A DNA stretch of 6,313 bases. It comes from an uncultured Oscillospiraceae bacterium (GTDB taxonomy: Bacteria; Bacillota; Clostridia; Oscillospirales; Oscillospiraceae). The notes beneath the pieces were generated by a model that worked only from the letters and a program-made list of their open reading frames with translations, did no database searches and was not told where the DNA came from. Below, piece after piece: positions 1 to 5,621 of the stretch; the first letter of the stretch is position 1, and each line of letters opens with the position of its first letter. The stretch spans positions 1-6,313 of the forward strand of contig CAAETL010000217.1 in the NCBI GenBank assembly GCA_900758955.1, given 5' to 3'. The position numbers and the translations under genes are program-made.

Positions 1-24
1 CCTTTGTTCGGCGGTGACGGCTAA
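1..24 (+). CDS. 3' end of an upstream phage gene, probably the portal protein (partial)
   Basis: Reading from base 1, seven codons (PLFGGDG) end at a TAA at 22-24. The A of that stop is also the first base of the ATG of the next gene, giving a TAATG overlap typical of translationally coupled phage genes. In phages of this layout the gene immediately before a MuF-type minor capsid protein is nearly always the portal, the dodecameric ring through which DNA is packaged. The identity therefore rests on position only; seven residues carry no diagnostic motif. Confidence 0.45.
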   Translation, partial: PLFGGDG

Positions 25-1496
25 TGCTGAAACCCAAGTACCTCGAACAGCTTCCTGAGGCCATGATTGGACTGTACAGCCAAGTGGAACGGGATATCCT
101 GGCGGATATGGCGAGGCGGATTTCTACCTATGATTACTGGATTCCGGCGGCGGACTGGCAGTATCAAAAGCTGATTGAGATGGGCAATTTTCACAGCTAT
201 GCGCTGAAAGCCCTATCGGCGCGGACGGGGAAGACTACAGCGGAATTGGAACGCCTGATGAAAGAGGCCGGGGCGGAAACGCTGGCGTTTGATACGGCGA
301 TCTATCAGGCCCACGGGTTGGACCCGCCCCCCTTGGCGGAGAGCAAGGCCCTGCAAGGGATTCTGTGGGCGGGGCTGAAAAAGACCAAGGGGGCGTTTGA
401 AAACCTCACCGGGACAACGGCCAATACGGCGGCCAAGCAGTTTGAAAACGCCTTGGATCGGGCTTGGCTCCAGATCCATAGCGGAGCCTTTGATTACAGC
501 GCCGCCATTCGGACCGCTGTCAAGGATCTGTGCCGCCAAGGGGTGGGGGCGATCACTTATCCCACCGGCCATGTGGACAGCATGGAGGCGGCGGTCCGCC
601 GGGCTGTGGTAACCGGGGTGAACCAGACGGCGTTACAGCTCCAGGAGGCCTTGGCTGATGAGATGGGCTGTGATCTGGTGGAGACGACAGCCCACGCCGG
701 GGCCCGTCCTAACCACGCCGTTTGGCAGGGGCGGGTGTTCAGCCGGTCGGGACGGTCCAAGAAGTATCCTGACTTTGTTTCCGCTACCGGCTACGGTTCC
801 GGGGATGGGTTGGGCGGATGGAACTGCCGGCACAGCTTTTTCCCTTACTTGGAAGGCAGCCCAAGGGCCTACACGCCCGCCATGCTGAAGCAGTTTGATG
901 CCAAGAATTATGAGTACAACGGCCAGAAGATGACCGAGTACGAGGCCAGCCAGACCCAGCGGTACCACGAGCGACAGATCCGCCGGTGGAAACGGGAAAA
1001 CCTGGCTATGCAGGCCGCCGGGCTGGATACCGGGGAGAGCGCGGCAAAGATTAAGCAGTGGCAGGACACCCAGAAGGATTTCCTAGCACAGACGAGGCTG
1101 AAACGGCAGGGAGACCGGGAGCAGATCGGCGGTTGGGGTAAAAGCCAAGCGGCGTCTACAGCGGCTGCCTACAGAAAGAAAACAGGAACCCAATTGAAAA
1201 CCGCCGCCGGAAAGAGTATACTATCAGTATCTCATACGACCGCGACTGCCTCACCAAACAGCGTGACCCAAAGAAGTGGAGCTAAAGGCGGCATAGACCG
1301 TAATTATTATGGCCTGGACGGAAGGCAGACGCTCCAGATTAGTAACCATGGCCATGGGCACAAGAAAGAGGAAGCCCTCGGTCTACATGGCGAGCATGCC
1401 CACGATTACATATGGGATGAAAACGGCCATATGACCAGAGGCCAGGCCAGAGAATTGACGGAGCGAGAACGGAGGGATAACAGTGACTTCCTCTAA
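24..1496 (+). CDS. Phage minor capsid protein (MuF / Phage_min_cap2 type) with C-terminal putative toxin domain
   Basis: A 490-residue protein. The N-terminal two thirds match the phage minor capsid protein 2 family, distant relatives of SPP1 gp7 and Mu gpF, which sit inside the head near the portal. The signature region is HAGARPNHAVWQG at about 224-236, then YPDF and TGYG, then GWNCRHSFFPYLEG with the NCRH motif at 267-270. A helical, charged stretch (about 290-370) and a Ser/Thr/Ala-rich linker (about 375-420) follow. The last 70 residues (421-490) are a separate domain starting KGGIDRNYYGLDGRQ and holding seven histidines between 442 and 469. Temperate phages of Firmicutes are known to fuse MuF domains to polymorphic toxin domains; I read this tail that way but cannot name its catalytic class. 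The start at 24 overlaps the previous stop (TAATG); a Shine-Dalgarno sequence is weak, so coupling is likely. ATG at 63 is an alternative. The core call is firm; the toxin role is inferred. Confidence 0.88.
   Translation: MLKPKYLEQLPEAMIGLYSQVERDILADMARRISTYDYWIPAADWQYQKLIEMGNFHSYALKALSARTGKTTAELERLMKEAGAETLAFDTAIYQAHGLDPPPLAESKALQGILWAGLKKTKGAFENLTGTTANTAAKQFENALDRAWLQIHSGAFDYSAAIRTAVKDLCRQGVGAITYPTGHVDSMEAAVRRAVVTGVNQTALQLQEALADEMGCDLVETTAHAGARPNHAVWQGRVFSRSGRSKKYPDFVSATGYGSGDGLGGWNCRHSFFPYLEGSPRAYTPAMLKQFDAKNYEYNGQKMTEYEASQTQRYHERQIRRWKRENLAMQAAGLDTGESAAKIKQWQDTQKDFLAQTRLKRQGDREQIGGWGKSQAASTAAAYRKKTGTQLKTAAGKSILSVSHTTATASPNSVTQRSGAKGGIDRNYYGLDGRQTLQISNHGHGHKKEEALGLHGEHAHDYIWDENGHMTRGQARELTERERRDNSDFL
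1194..1222 (+). promoter_or_regulatory. Candidate sigma-A-type promoter inside the minor capsid gene
   Basis: TTGAAA (1194-1199) and TATACT (1217-1222) each match the consensus at five of six positions and are separated by exactly 17 bases. A plausible transcription start is the A near 1229. The motif lies in the codons of the low-complexity linker (about residues 391-400), before the C-terminal domain. It would drive the 3' end of the toxin-like domain and the small acidic gene, ending at the terminator near 1811. It is a sequence match only; no transcript data are available. Confidence 0.5.
1471..1476 (+). promoter_or_regulatory. Ribosome binding site for the small acidic gene, inside the preceding gene
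   Basis: GGAGGG lies six bases before the GTG at 1483 and within the last codons of the minor capsid gene. It is the main reason for choosing the GTG start over later ATG codons (Met20 or Met27), neither of which has a comparable site. The site lets the small gene be translated both by coupling to the upstream gene and independently. Confidence 0.75.
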
Positions 1497-1722
1497 AGCA
1501 ACAGAAATCAGAAAGAGGCTGCTTGAATTTTGCGGCATTATGGCTTTTCGTTACCACGGCATGGATTGCGATATTGACCCCTTTAACCCATCTTTTTTCC
1601 ATGTCGCATGCAACGGTACCGAAACAGATGTAAACAGCATTGATGAAGTAATGAGCGGCCAGTTATTTGACGGGGCTTGTCTAAATGATATCGCGGAAGA
1701 GATAGATATCCTGGAATGGTAA
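1483..1722 (+). CDS. Small acidic protein, candidate immunity protein for the upstream toxin-like domain
   Basis: A 79-residue protein starting at GTG and overlapping the end of the minor capsid gene by 14 bases in another frame. It has 15 Asp/Glu against 5 Lys/Arg, giving a net charge near -10. It has no signal peptide or membrane segment and contains four cysteines (17, 29, 43, 66). A characteristic patch is YHGMDCDIDPFNP (24-36), and the C-terminus is an acidic amphipathic segment (about 67-79). It belongs to no morphogenesis family I recognise. Its position directly after a MuF protein with a variable tail, its small size and its strong acidity are what immunity proteins paired with polymorphic toxins usually show. 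Its G+C (about 44% over 1501-1720 by hand count) is far below that of the head and tail genes. Alternatives are a moron gene of unrelated function or a structural accessory protein. Confidence 0.7.
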   Translation: MTSSKATEIRKRLLEFCGIMAFRYHGMDCDIDPFNPSFFHVACNGTETDVNSIDEVMSGQLFDGACLNDIAEEIDILEW

Positions 1723-1732
1723 TGCAATAAAA

Positions 1733-1760
1733 AGCCGCCAAGCTGGAAAGCAAGGCGGTT
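1733..1760. repeat. Inverted repeat, possible weak terminator (better for the minus strand)
   Basis: The arms AGCCGCC (1733-1739) and GGCGGTT (1754-1760) pair, with an AA/AA bulge and a further GC pair around a short TGGAAA loop. On the plus strand no T tract follows. On the minus strand the stem is followed by TTTTT (complement of 1729-1733), so it could stop antisense transcription entering from the right. The core stem is only five G-C pairs. Confidence 0.4.
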
Positions 1761-1787
1761 ATCTAATATCAAAACCCAGATAAATCA

Positions 1788-1817
1788 GCATCGTATTGCA
1801 AGATACGGTGCTTTTTT
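1788..1817 (+). terminator. Strong intrinsic (Rho-independent) terminator
   Basis: The arms GCATCGTAT (1788-1796) and ATACGGTGC (1803-1811) pair over nine positions with one T-G wobble. The loop is six bases (TGCAAG), and six T residues follow (1812-1817). It lies after the small acidic gene and before the scaffold gene, in the only sizeable gap of the window. As transcription of all these genes runs the same way, late transcripts must read through it or be partly attenuated here. Confidence 0.85.
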
Positions 1818-1832
1818 GTACCCAATATACAG

Positions 1833-1838
1833 AAAGGA
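1833..1838 (+). promoter_or_regulatory. Ribosome binding site setting the scaffold start
   Basis: AAAGGA lies eight bases before the ATG at 1847. It favours that start over the upstream in-frame ATG at 1796, which would place 17 extra residues across the terminator hairpin and has no binding site. Confidence 0.75.
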
Positions 1839-1846
1839 AAAGACGA

Positions 1847-2371
1847 ATGGAATTTCTAAAAGAGTTATTCGGGGATCAGGCGCTGAGCTATGACCAGCTT
1901 TCCGAGGCTGTCAAAGGGAAAGGTTTTCAAGTTGTAGACGCGGCAAACGGCGCTTACATTCCCAAGACCCAGGTGGATACCTTGACAGGCCAATTGTCCG
2001 ACGCCAACAAGAAACTGGAGGGCTATGATCCCGATTGGAAAAACCAGGCGGAGACGGCCCGCAAGAAACTGGAAGCCCAACAGTTTGACTTTGCGCTGGA
2101 AAAAGCGGTAGCGATGGCAAAACCCAGAAATGCCAAGGCCGTGATGGCCCTGTTGGACCGGGAAAAACTGAATTATGCCGGCGGGGAGGTCATTGGGCTG
2201 GAGAAACAGTTGGAGGGCCTAAAAAAGGGCGAGGATACCGCGTTTCTGTTTGAAGAGGCCAAACCGCTCAAGACCGGCCTGTCTCACCAGAACGCCCATG
2301 AGGTGGGCGGTAACGACAAGAAAGAAGCTGCCAACGAGGCCCTGCGGTCCATCTTCGGCGGCGGTGAATAA
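1847..2371 (+). CDS. Phage capsid scaffolding protein (GP20 family)
   Basis: A 174-residue protein that matches the phage minor structural protein GP20 family, the internal scaffold on which major capsid subunits assemble into the prohead before being lost. Visible family features, in order, are an N-terminal MEFLKELFGDQ, the YIPKTQVDTLTGQL segment (37-50), a charged coiled coil (about 40-90), AKPRNAKAVMALLD (91-104), LFEEAKP (134-140) and a C-terminal basic/helical stretch ending SIFGGGE. The C-terminal helix of such scaffolds is the usual contact with the capsid protein. No protease gene lies in the neighbourhood, in keeping with a dissociating rather than self-cleaving scaffold. The start at 1847 is chosen for its ribosome binding site. 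The gene sits directly upstream of the major capsid gene, as expected. Confidence 0.9.
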   Translation: MEFLKELFGDQALSYDQLSEAVKGKGFQVVDAANGAYIPKTQVDTLTGQLSDANKKLEGYDPDWKNQAETARKKLEAQQFDFALEKAVAMAKPRNAKAVMALLDREKLNYAGGEVIGLEKQLEGLKKGEDTAFLFEEAKPLKTGLSHQNAHEVGGNDKKEAANEALRSIFGGGE

Positions 2372-2386
2372 GAAAGGAGACAAGAT

Positions 2387-3577
2387 ATGGCAACTATGAT
2401 TTCCCGCCAAGAGGCGGAGGCTCTGATCCAAGAGCAGCTCATTAGCACAATTCAGCAGGAGGGGCCCAAAAATTCAGTATTCATGGGTCTGGCCCGGAAA
2501 TTACCCAACATGACAAGCAAACAGACCCGGATTCCTGTCCTGGACATGCTGCCCATGGCCTACTGGGTCAATGGCGACACAGGCTTTAAGCAGACCAGCG
2601 AACAGGCCTGGGATAATGTGTATCTGATCGCCGAGGAACTGGCGGTGATCGTGCCGATTCCAGAAGCTGTGGTGGCGGATTCCTCATTTGACATCCTGGG
2701 CGAAGTACAGCCCCGGGTGGTGGAGGCGATTGGCCAGCGGGTAGATAGCGCCATTCTTTTCGGGGAGAACCGCCCCGCCGCTTGGCCCGCGGATATTATT
2801 ACAAGGGCCCGTCAGGCGGGCAACAACGTTTCCCCCGGTTCCTCCCCCAATTACTACGATCTGATTATGGGAGAAAACGGCGTCATTGCGAAAGTGGAGG
2901 ACGCGGGCCGCATGGTCACAGGGGCGCTGGCTTCCATGGGCATGCGAGCCAAGCTGCGTGGCCTGAAGGGGACGGATGGCCACCCCATCTTTAAGAGCGA
3001 CATGCAGGGCTCCACCCAGTACGCGCTGGACGGCTCCCCGATGTATTTTCCACAAAACGGGGCCTTTGACACCGCTGTGGCCCAGCTCATCGTGGGCGAC
3101 TTTTCCCAGGCGGTTTATTCCATCCGCCAGGATATCACCGTGAAGATTTTGGATCAGGGCGTGATTCAGGACCCCAACACGAAAAACATTGTGTACAACC
3201 TGGCCCAACAGGATATGATCGCCCTGCGTGTGGTGTTCCGAATGGGCTGGGCCATGCCCAACCCCGCCACCCGCATGGACGGGGATCGCACCGCCTGCCC
3301 CTTTGCGTATTTGGAACCCGCCACAGCGGCCGCGACCCAGAAAGTGACCTTCACGGTGGAGGATAACGCGGACACGCCTGCGGCCGTGTTAGGGGCCGTG
3401 GTGGATCTTAACGGCGCCCGGCTCAAGACCAACAGCGCCGGCGCGGCGGTATTTAATCTGAAAGCCGGCGACTATCAGGCCAAGATCTCCAAGAAAGGGT
3501 ATAAGACTGTTTCCGAGACCTTGACGGTGGACTCCGAAGCAGTGGAGAAGAGCGTTACCATGATCCCCACTGAGTAA
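2387..3577 (+). CDS. Major capsid protein, HK97 fold, with C-terminal Ig-like domain
   Basis: A 396-residue protein forming the icosahedral head shell. Residues 1-311 are an HK97-fold major capsid protein. They include the N-terminal arm, the RIPVLDMLPMAYWV segment, EELAVIVPIPEAVVADSSFD leading into the long spine helix (EVQPRVVEAIGQRVDSAILFGE), and a C-terminal strand region with VVFRMGWAMPNP before FAYLEP (306-311). After an Ala/Thr linker (312-318), residues 319-396 form an extra beta-rich domain of the carboxypeptidase-regulatory/PEGA/Cna_B-like kind, with GAVVDLNGARLKTNSAGAAV, then NLKAGDYQAKISKKGYKTVS and alternating strands. Such domains in phages project from the capsid surface. AAGGAG lies six bases before the ATG, and the scaffold stop is 15 bases upstream. 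There is no N-terminal delta domain, consistent with the separate scaffold. Confidence 0.93.
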   Translation: MATMISRQEAEALIQEQLISTIQQEGPKNSVFMGLARKLPNMTSKQTRIPVLDMLPMAYWVNGDTGFKQTSEQAWDNVYLIAEELAVIVPIPEAVVADSSFDILGEVQPRVVEAIGQRVDSAILFGENRPAAWPADIITRARQAGNNVSPGSSPNYYDLIMGENGVIAKVEDAGRMVTGALASMGMRAKLRGLKGTDGHPIFKSDMQGSTQYALDGSPMYFPQNGAFDTAVAQLIVGDFSQAVYSIRQDITVKILDQGVIQDPNTKNIVYNLAQQDMIALRVVFRMGWAMPNPATRMDGDRTACPFAYLEPATAAATQKVTFTVEDNADTPAAVLGAVVDLNGARLKTNSAGAAVFNLKAGDYQAKISKKGYKTVSETLTVDSEAVEKSVTMIPTE

Positions 3578-3587
3578 GGAGGCGGCA

Positions 3588-3926
3588 ATGGTCTACGCGG
3601 ACTACGGCTACTATCAAAACACTTACCATGGAAGCCTGCCGGAGGGGGAGTTTGACCGCCTCGCCCGGCGGGCTTCCGCCTACTTGGACGCCCTGACCTT
3701 GGGGCATATCAAAGGCGCATGGGGGGAGGACGCCCGGGTGAAAAACGCCTGCTGTTCGGTGGCGGAGGAACTGTCCTTTCAAGAGGCCGGAGGAGAGGTG
3801 GCCACCGCCAACAACGACGGCTATAGTGAAAGCTACGCCGTCAGCGGGAAGAGCTGGGACGCCCGGTTGTATGACGCGGCTGTGGTGTACCTGGCTCTCA
3901 CCGGGCTGCTGTATCGGGGGTGTTGA
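3588..3926 (+). CDS. Head-tail connector (adaptor) protein, SPP1 gp15 / HK97 gp6-like
   Basis: A 112-residue, mostly helical protein. The YADYGYYQNTYHG start, the FDRLARRASAYLDALTLG helix (22-39), the VKNACCSVAEEL helix (51-62), a polar loop, and the closing helix WDARLYDAAVVYLALTGLLYRGC are the usual pattern of small phage head-tail connectors. These form a ring beneath the portal after packaging. It is the first gene after the major capsid protein, where this adaptor is expected. TAAGGAGG overlaps the capsid stop and sits five bases before the ATG. The following gene begins one base after its stop. Confidence 0.78.
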   Translation: MVYADYGYYQNTYHGSLPEGEFDRLARRASAYLDALTLGHIKGAWGEDARVKNACCSVAEELSFQEAGGEVATANNDGYSESYAVSGKSWDARLYDAAVVYLALTGLLYRGC

Positions 3927-3927
3927 G

Positions 3928-4269
3928 ATGTTCCTGTGTAACGAACCGGTCACACTGATCCGCCATCTCCGGGAGGCGGATGGAGACCGGTACCTCTGCG
4001 TTCCAGTGAATGGGGCCAGCTGGTACGCCAAGACGGAGGTGGTGAAGACCGAAAAGGGGCTGACCACCGGGAACGTGTTGAAATGCCGCATCCCAGAGGA
4101 GAATATGCCAAAAGGGCGGGCCCCTGCGAAGGGGGACTATTTGGTCCACGGCATGGTGGAGCGGGTGGAGAGACTTCCCGATTTGAAACAGTACGAGCAT
4201 TTTGTGGTGACAGCGGTAGGGGACAACCGGCGGGGCCGGTTCCGCCACTGGCTGCTCACCGGGTCCTGA
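3928..4269 (+). CDS. Putative head-closure (stopper) protein, minor capsid 1 / SPP1 gp16-like position
   Basis: A 113-residue, beta-rich protein. The segments RYLCVPVNGASWYAKTEV (21-38), GNVLKCRIPEENMP (48-61), KGDYLVHGMVERVERLPDLK (68-87) and YEHFVVTAVGDNRRGRFRHW (89-108) are typical of a small protein family that follows the connector in Firmicutes siphophages, usually labelled minor capsid protein or DUF. By position it would be the stopper, which closes the connector and holds DNA in the head. I chose the ATG at 3928, one base after the previous stop, because the longer reading frame from 3826 only overlaps the connector gene. The G-rich stretch at 3916-3920 is a modest binding site, so translation is probably coupled. 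Confidence 0.7.
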   Translation: MFLCNEPVTLIRHLREADGDRYLCVPVNGASWYAKTEVVKTEKGLTTGNVLKCRIPEENMPKGRAPAKGDYLVHGMVERVERLPDLKQYEHFVVTAVGDNRRGRFRHWLLTGS

Positions 4270-4281
4270 GGATAGGTTGCC

Positions 4282-4662
4282 ATGAAAATCATTTCCCATA
4301 TTGAAACAGCAGCCATTTTAAACAGCCGGGGGCTGGGCGGGTCCACAAGGGCGCGGGTCCATCTGGCCAATACCGTGGCCCGGCTCAGCGACCCCTACGT
4401 GCCCATGCAGCAGGGGGTCCTGAAGAACAACCGGCAAATCATGGAGGACGGCAAGGGGATCCGGTACAACCAACCCTACGCCCACTATCAGTACTACGGG
4501 CAGGTGATGGCGGGCCGGGCCCCGAAGCATTACACCGGGAAAGCCATACACTACCACGGCGGCCCGATGCGGGGAGCAAACTGGGACAAACGGATGATGG
4601 CGGACCGGGGCAATGAGGTCGTGGACGATCTGGCCCGGTTCCTGGGAGGGAAACGAAAATGA
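4282..4662 (+). CDS. Minor capsid / neck protein (Minor_capsid_2 family, HK97 gp10-like position)
   Basis: A 126-residue basic protein. The key patterns are VARLSDPYVPMQQGVLKNN (32-50), where SDPYVP followed by G-L-K is the family hallmark, then YNQPYAHYQYYGQVM (62-76) and the NWDKRMM segment (100-106) before a C-terminal helix with a basic end (GGKRK). Proteins with this pattern are named minor capsid protein and correspond to the neck or tail-completion component seen between the stopper and the tail terminator in SPP1-like and HK97-like phages. The binding site is weak (GAGG overlapping the previous stop), suggesting coupling. The last four bases overlap the next start as ATGA. Confidence 0.78.
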   Translation: MKIISHIETAAILNSRGLGGSTRARVHLANTVARLSDPYVPMQQGVLKNNRQIMEDGKGIRYNQPYAHYQYYGQVMAGRAPKHYTGKAIHYHGGPMRGANWDKRMMADRGNEVVDDLARFLGGKRK

Positions 4663-5093
4663 CCAATATCGAAGCGGTGCGGGCTTGGCTGCGGGGCTAC
4701 CCGCCTCTGTCTGAGGGCCGCTTGGGCGTAGACTTCCTGCCCACCGACGCCCAAACCTACTCGGTGGAAGTGACGCCCTGCAAAGAAGTGCTGAAACGGT
4801 ACCGGGACGGCGGGGCCCTCAAACAGTTTGACTTTGTCCTCGCCTCCCGGGAGTTCTACCAGGATAACATCAAGCAGAACACCGATAATTTGACCTTTTA
4901 CGAGGACTTCGCCCAGTGGGTGGAGGAGCAGAACCGCCGCCAGGGCAGAAACCTGCCCCAACTTGCAGACGGGCGAGACCCCCAGCGGGTGGAGGTTACC
5001 AGCACGGGCTACCCCTTCCTGGTGGACGAGCAGGGGACCGCCCGGTATCAAATACAAATGAAACTGACCTATTATCAGAAAGGAGACCGATGA
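4659..5093 (+). CDS. Minor capsid 3 / tail terminator-like protein
   Basis: A 144-residue protein. The N-terminal helix IEAVRAWLRGYPPLSEGRLGVDFLP (first 28 residues), a strand with YSVEVTP (34-40), KRYRDGGALKQFDFVLASREFY (46-67), a helix with FYEDFAQWVEEQNRRQGRNLP, and a last beta segment RYQIQMKLTYYQKG (129-142) fit the phage minor capsid 3 family. Its fold and gene position match tail terminators such as SPP1 gp17, which cap the growing tail tube and join it to the head. It starts inside an ATGA overlap with GGGAGGG eight bases upstream and sits directly before the tail tube gene. Database names for this family vary, so only the placement is asserted with confidence. Confidence 0.75.
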   Translation: MTNIEAVRAWLRGYPPLSEGRLGVDFLPTDAQTYSVEVTPCKEVLKRYRDGGALKQFDFVLASREFYQDNIKQNTDNLTFYEDFAQWVEEQNRRQGRNLPQLADGRDPQRVEVTSTGYPFLVDEQGTARYQIQMKLTYYQKGDR

Positions 5094-5094
5094 G

Positions 5095-5607
5095 ATGAAG
5101 CTATCGGATTTGATGAAGAACCACACCCCGGACCCCGCCTACGAGGGCTGGGTCACAAACGATGATTACGTCCTGGCGGTGGATATCTCCGGGGCGGACG
5201 GCGCAAAAGACGGAGAGTATGTGATTGTGGAGCAGGGCATCACCGGGCTGGACGCCCAGATGAACCCCATCACCCAGGATAAGACCTACATCCGCGCCGG
5301 CCAGTCCACCACCAAGACCGGCACCCAGCGGTCCTTCAAAGTGGCGGGCGACCGCTACGCGGGGGACGAATTCCAGGACTACGCCTTGAGCCATGCCATA
5401 AAGTTTGGCGTGGGCAATAAGGTGCGGGTTCCTTACATTTACTTCTGCCTGCTCACCGGCAAGGGGGAGAAGGGGGCGGTCTCCATCATTGTCAACTCGG
5501 ACAGCGCGGGCAATGCGGGGGAGGCCTCTTCCATTGATATCGAGCTCAAGAAGCTGGGGGCCATTCCCGCTGAGTACACCTATGCCGCGCCCGAAGCGGC
5601 GTCCTGA
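5095..5607 (+). CDS. Major tail tube protein
   Basis: A 170-residue, beta-rich protein that would stack as hexameric rings to form the tail tube. After a short start (MKLSDLMKNHTPDPAYEGW) come DYVLAVDIS, EYVIVEQGITGLDAQMNP (41-58), then KTYIRAGQSTTKTGTQRSF (63-81) and GDRYAGDEFQDYALSHAI (85-102). The last is a conserved pattern of siphophage tail tube proteins of low-GC hosts. A strand pair (RVPYIYFCLLTGKGEKGAVSI) and an Ala-rich end follow. AAAGGAG lies nine bases before the ATG; the overlapping ATG at 5090 reads only one further codon before a stop, so 5095 is the start. Its place between the tail terminator and the chaperone genes agrees. Confidence 0.85.
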   Translation: MKLSDLMKNHTPDPAYEGWVTNDDYVLAVDISGADGAKDGEYVIVEQGITGLDAQMNPITQDKTYIRAGQSTTKTGTQRSFKVAGDRYAGDEFQDYALSHAIKFGVGNKVRVPYIYFCLLTGKGEKGAVSIIVNSDSAGNAGEASSIDIELKKLGAIPAEYTYAAPEAAS

Positions 5608-5621
5608 TTGAGGAGGAGACG

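Noticed and set aside
1455..1483. TTGACG near the end of the minor capsid gene as a promoter for the small gene
   Set aside because: The sequence 17 bases downstream (TAACAG) matches the -10 consensus at only about three positions and overlaps the translation start region.
1826..1831. TATACA as a possible -10 box for a scaffold/capsid promoter
   Set aside because: No acceptable -35 hexamer occurs 16-18 bases upstream; TTGCAA at 1797-1801 and around is part of the terminator loop and too far away.
1796..1846. An upstream ATG that would lengthen the scaffold by 17 residues
   Set aside because: It would run through the terminator hairpin, has no ribosome binding site, and the added residues do not fit the family's N-terminus.
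2684..3208. A 174-residue minus-strand reading frame across the capsid gene
   Set aside because: It lies antisense to a well-supported major capsid protein, resembles no known protein, and has no binding site or operon context. Such frames are common opposite G+C-rich genes.
4551..5126. A 191-residue minus-strand reading frame across the tail terminator gene
   Set aside because: It is antisense to two well-supported phage genes and its hydrophobic stretches mirror the codon bias of the real gene; no start signal is visible.
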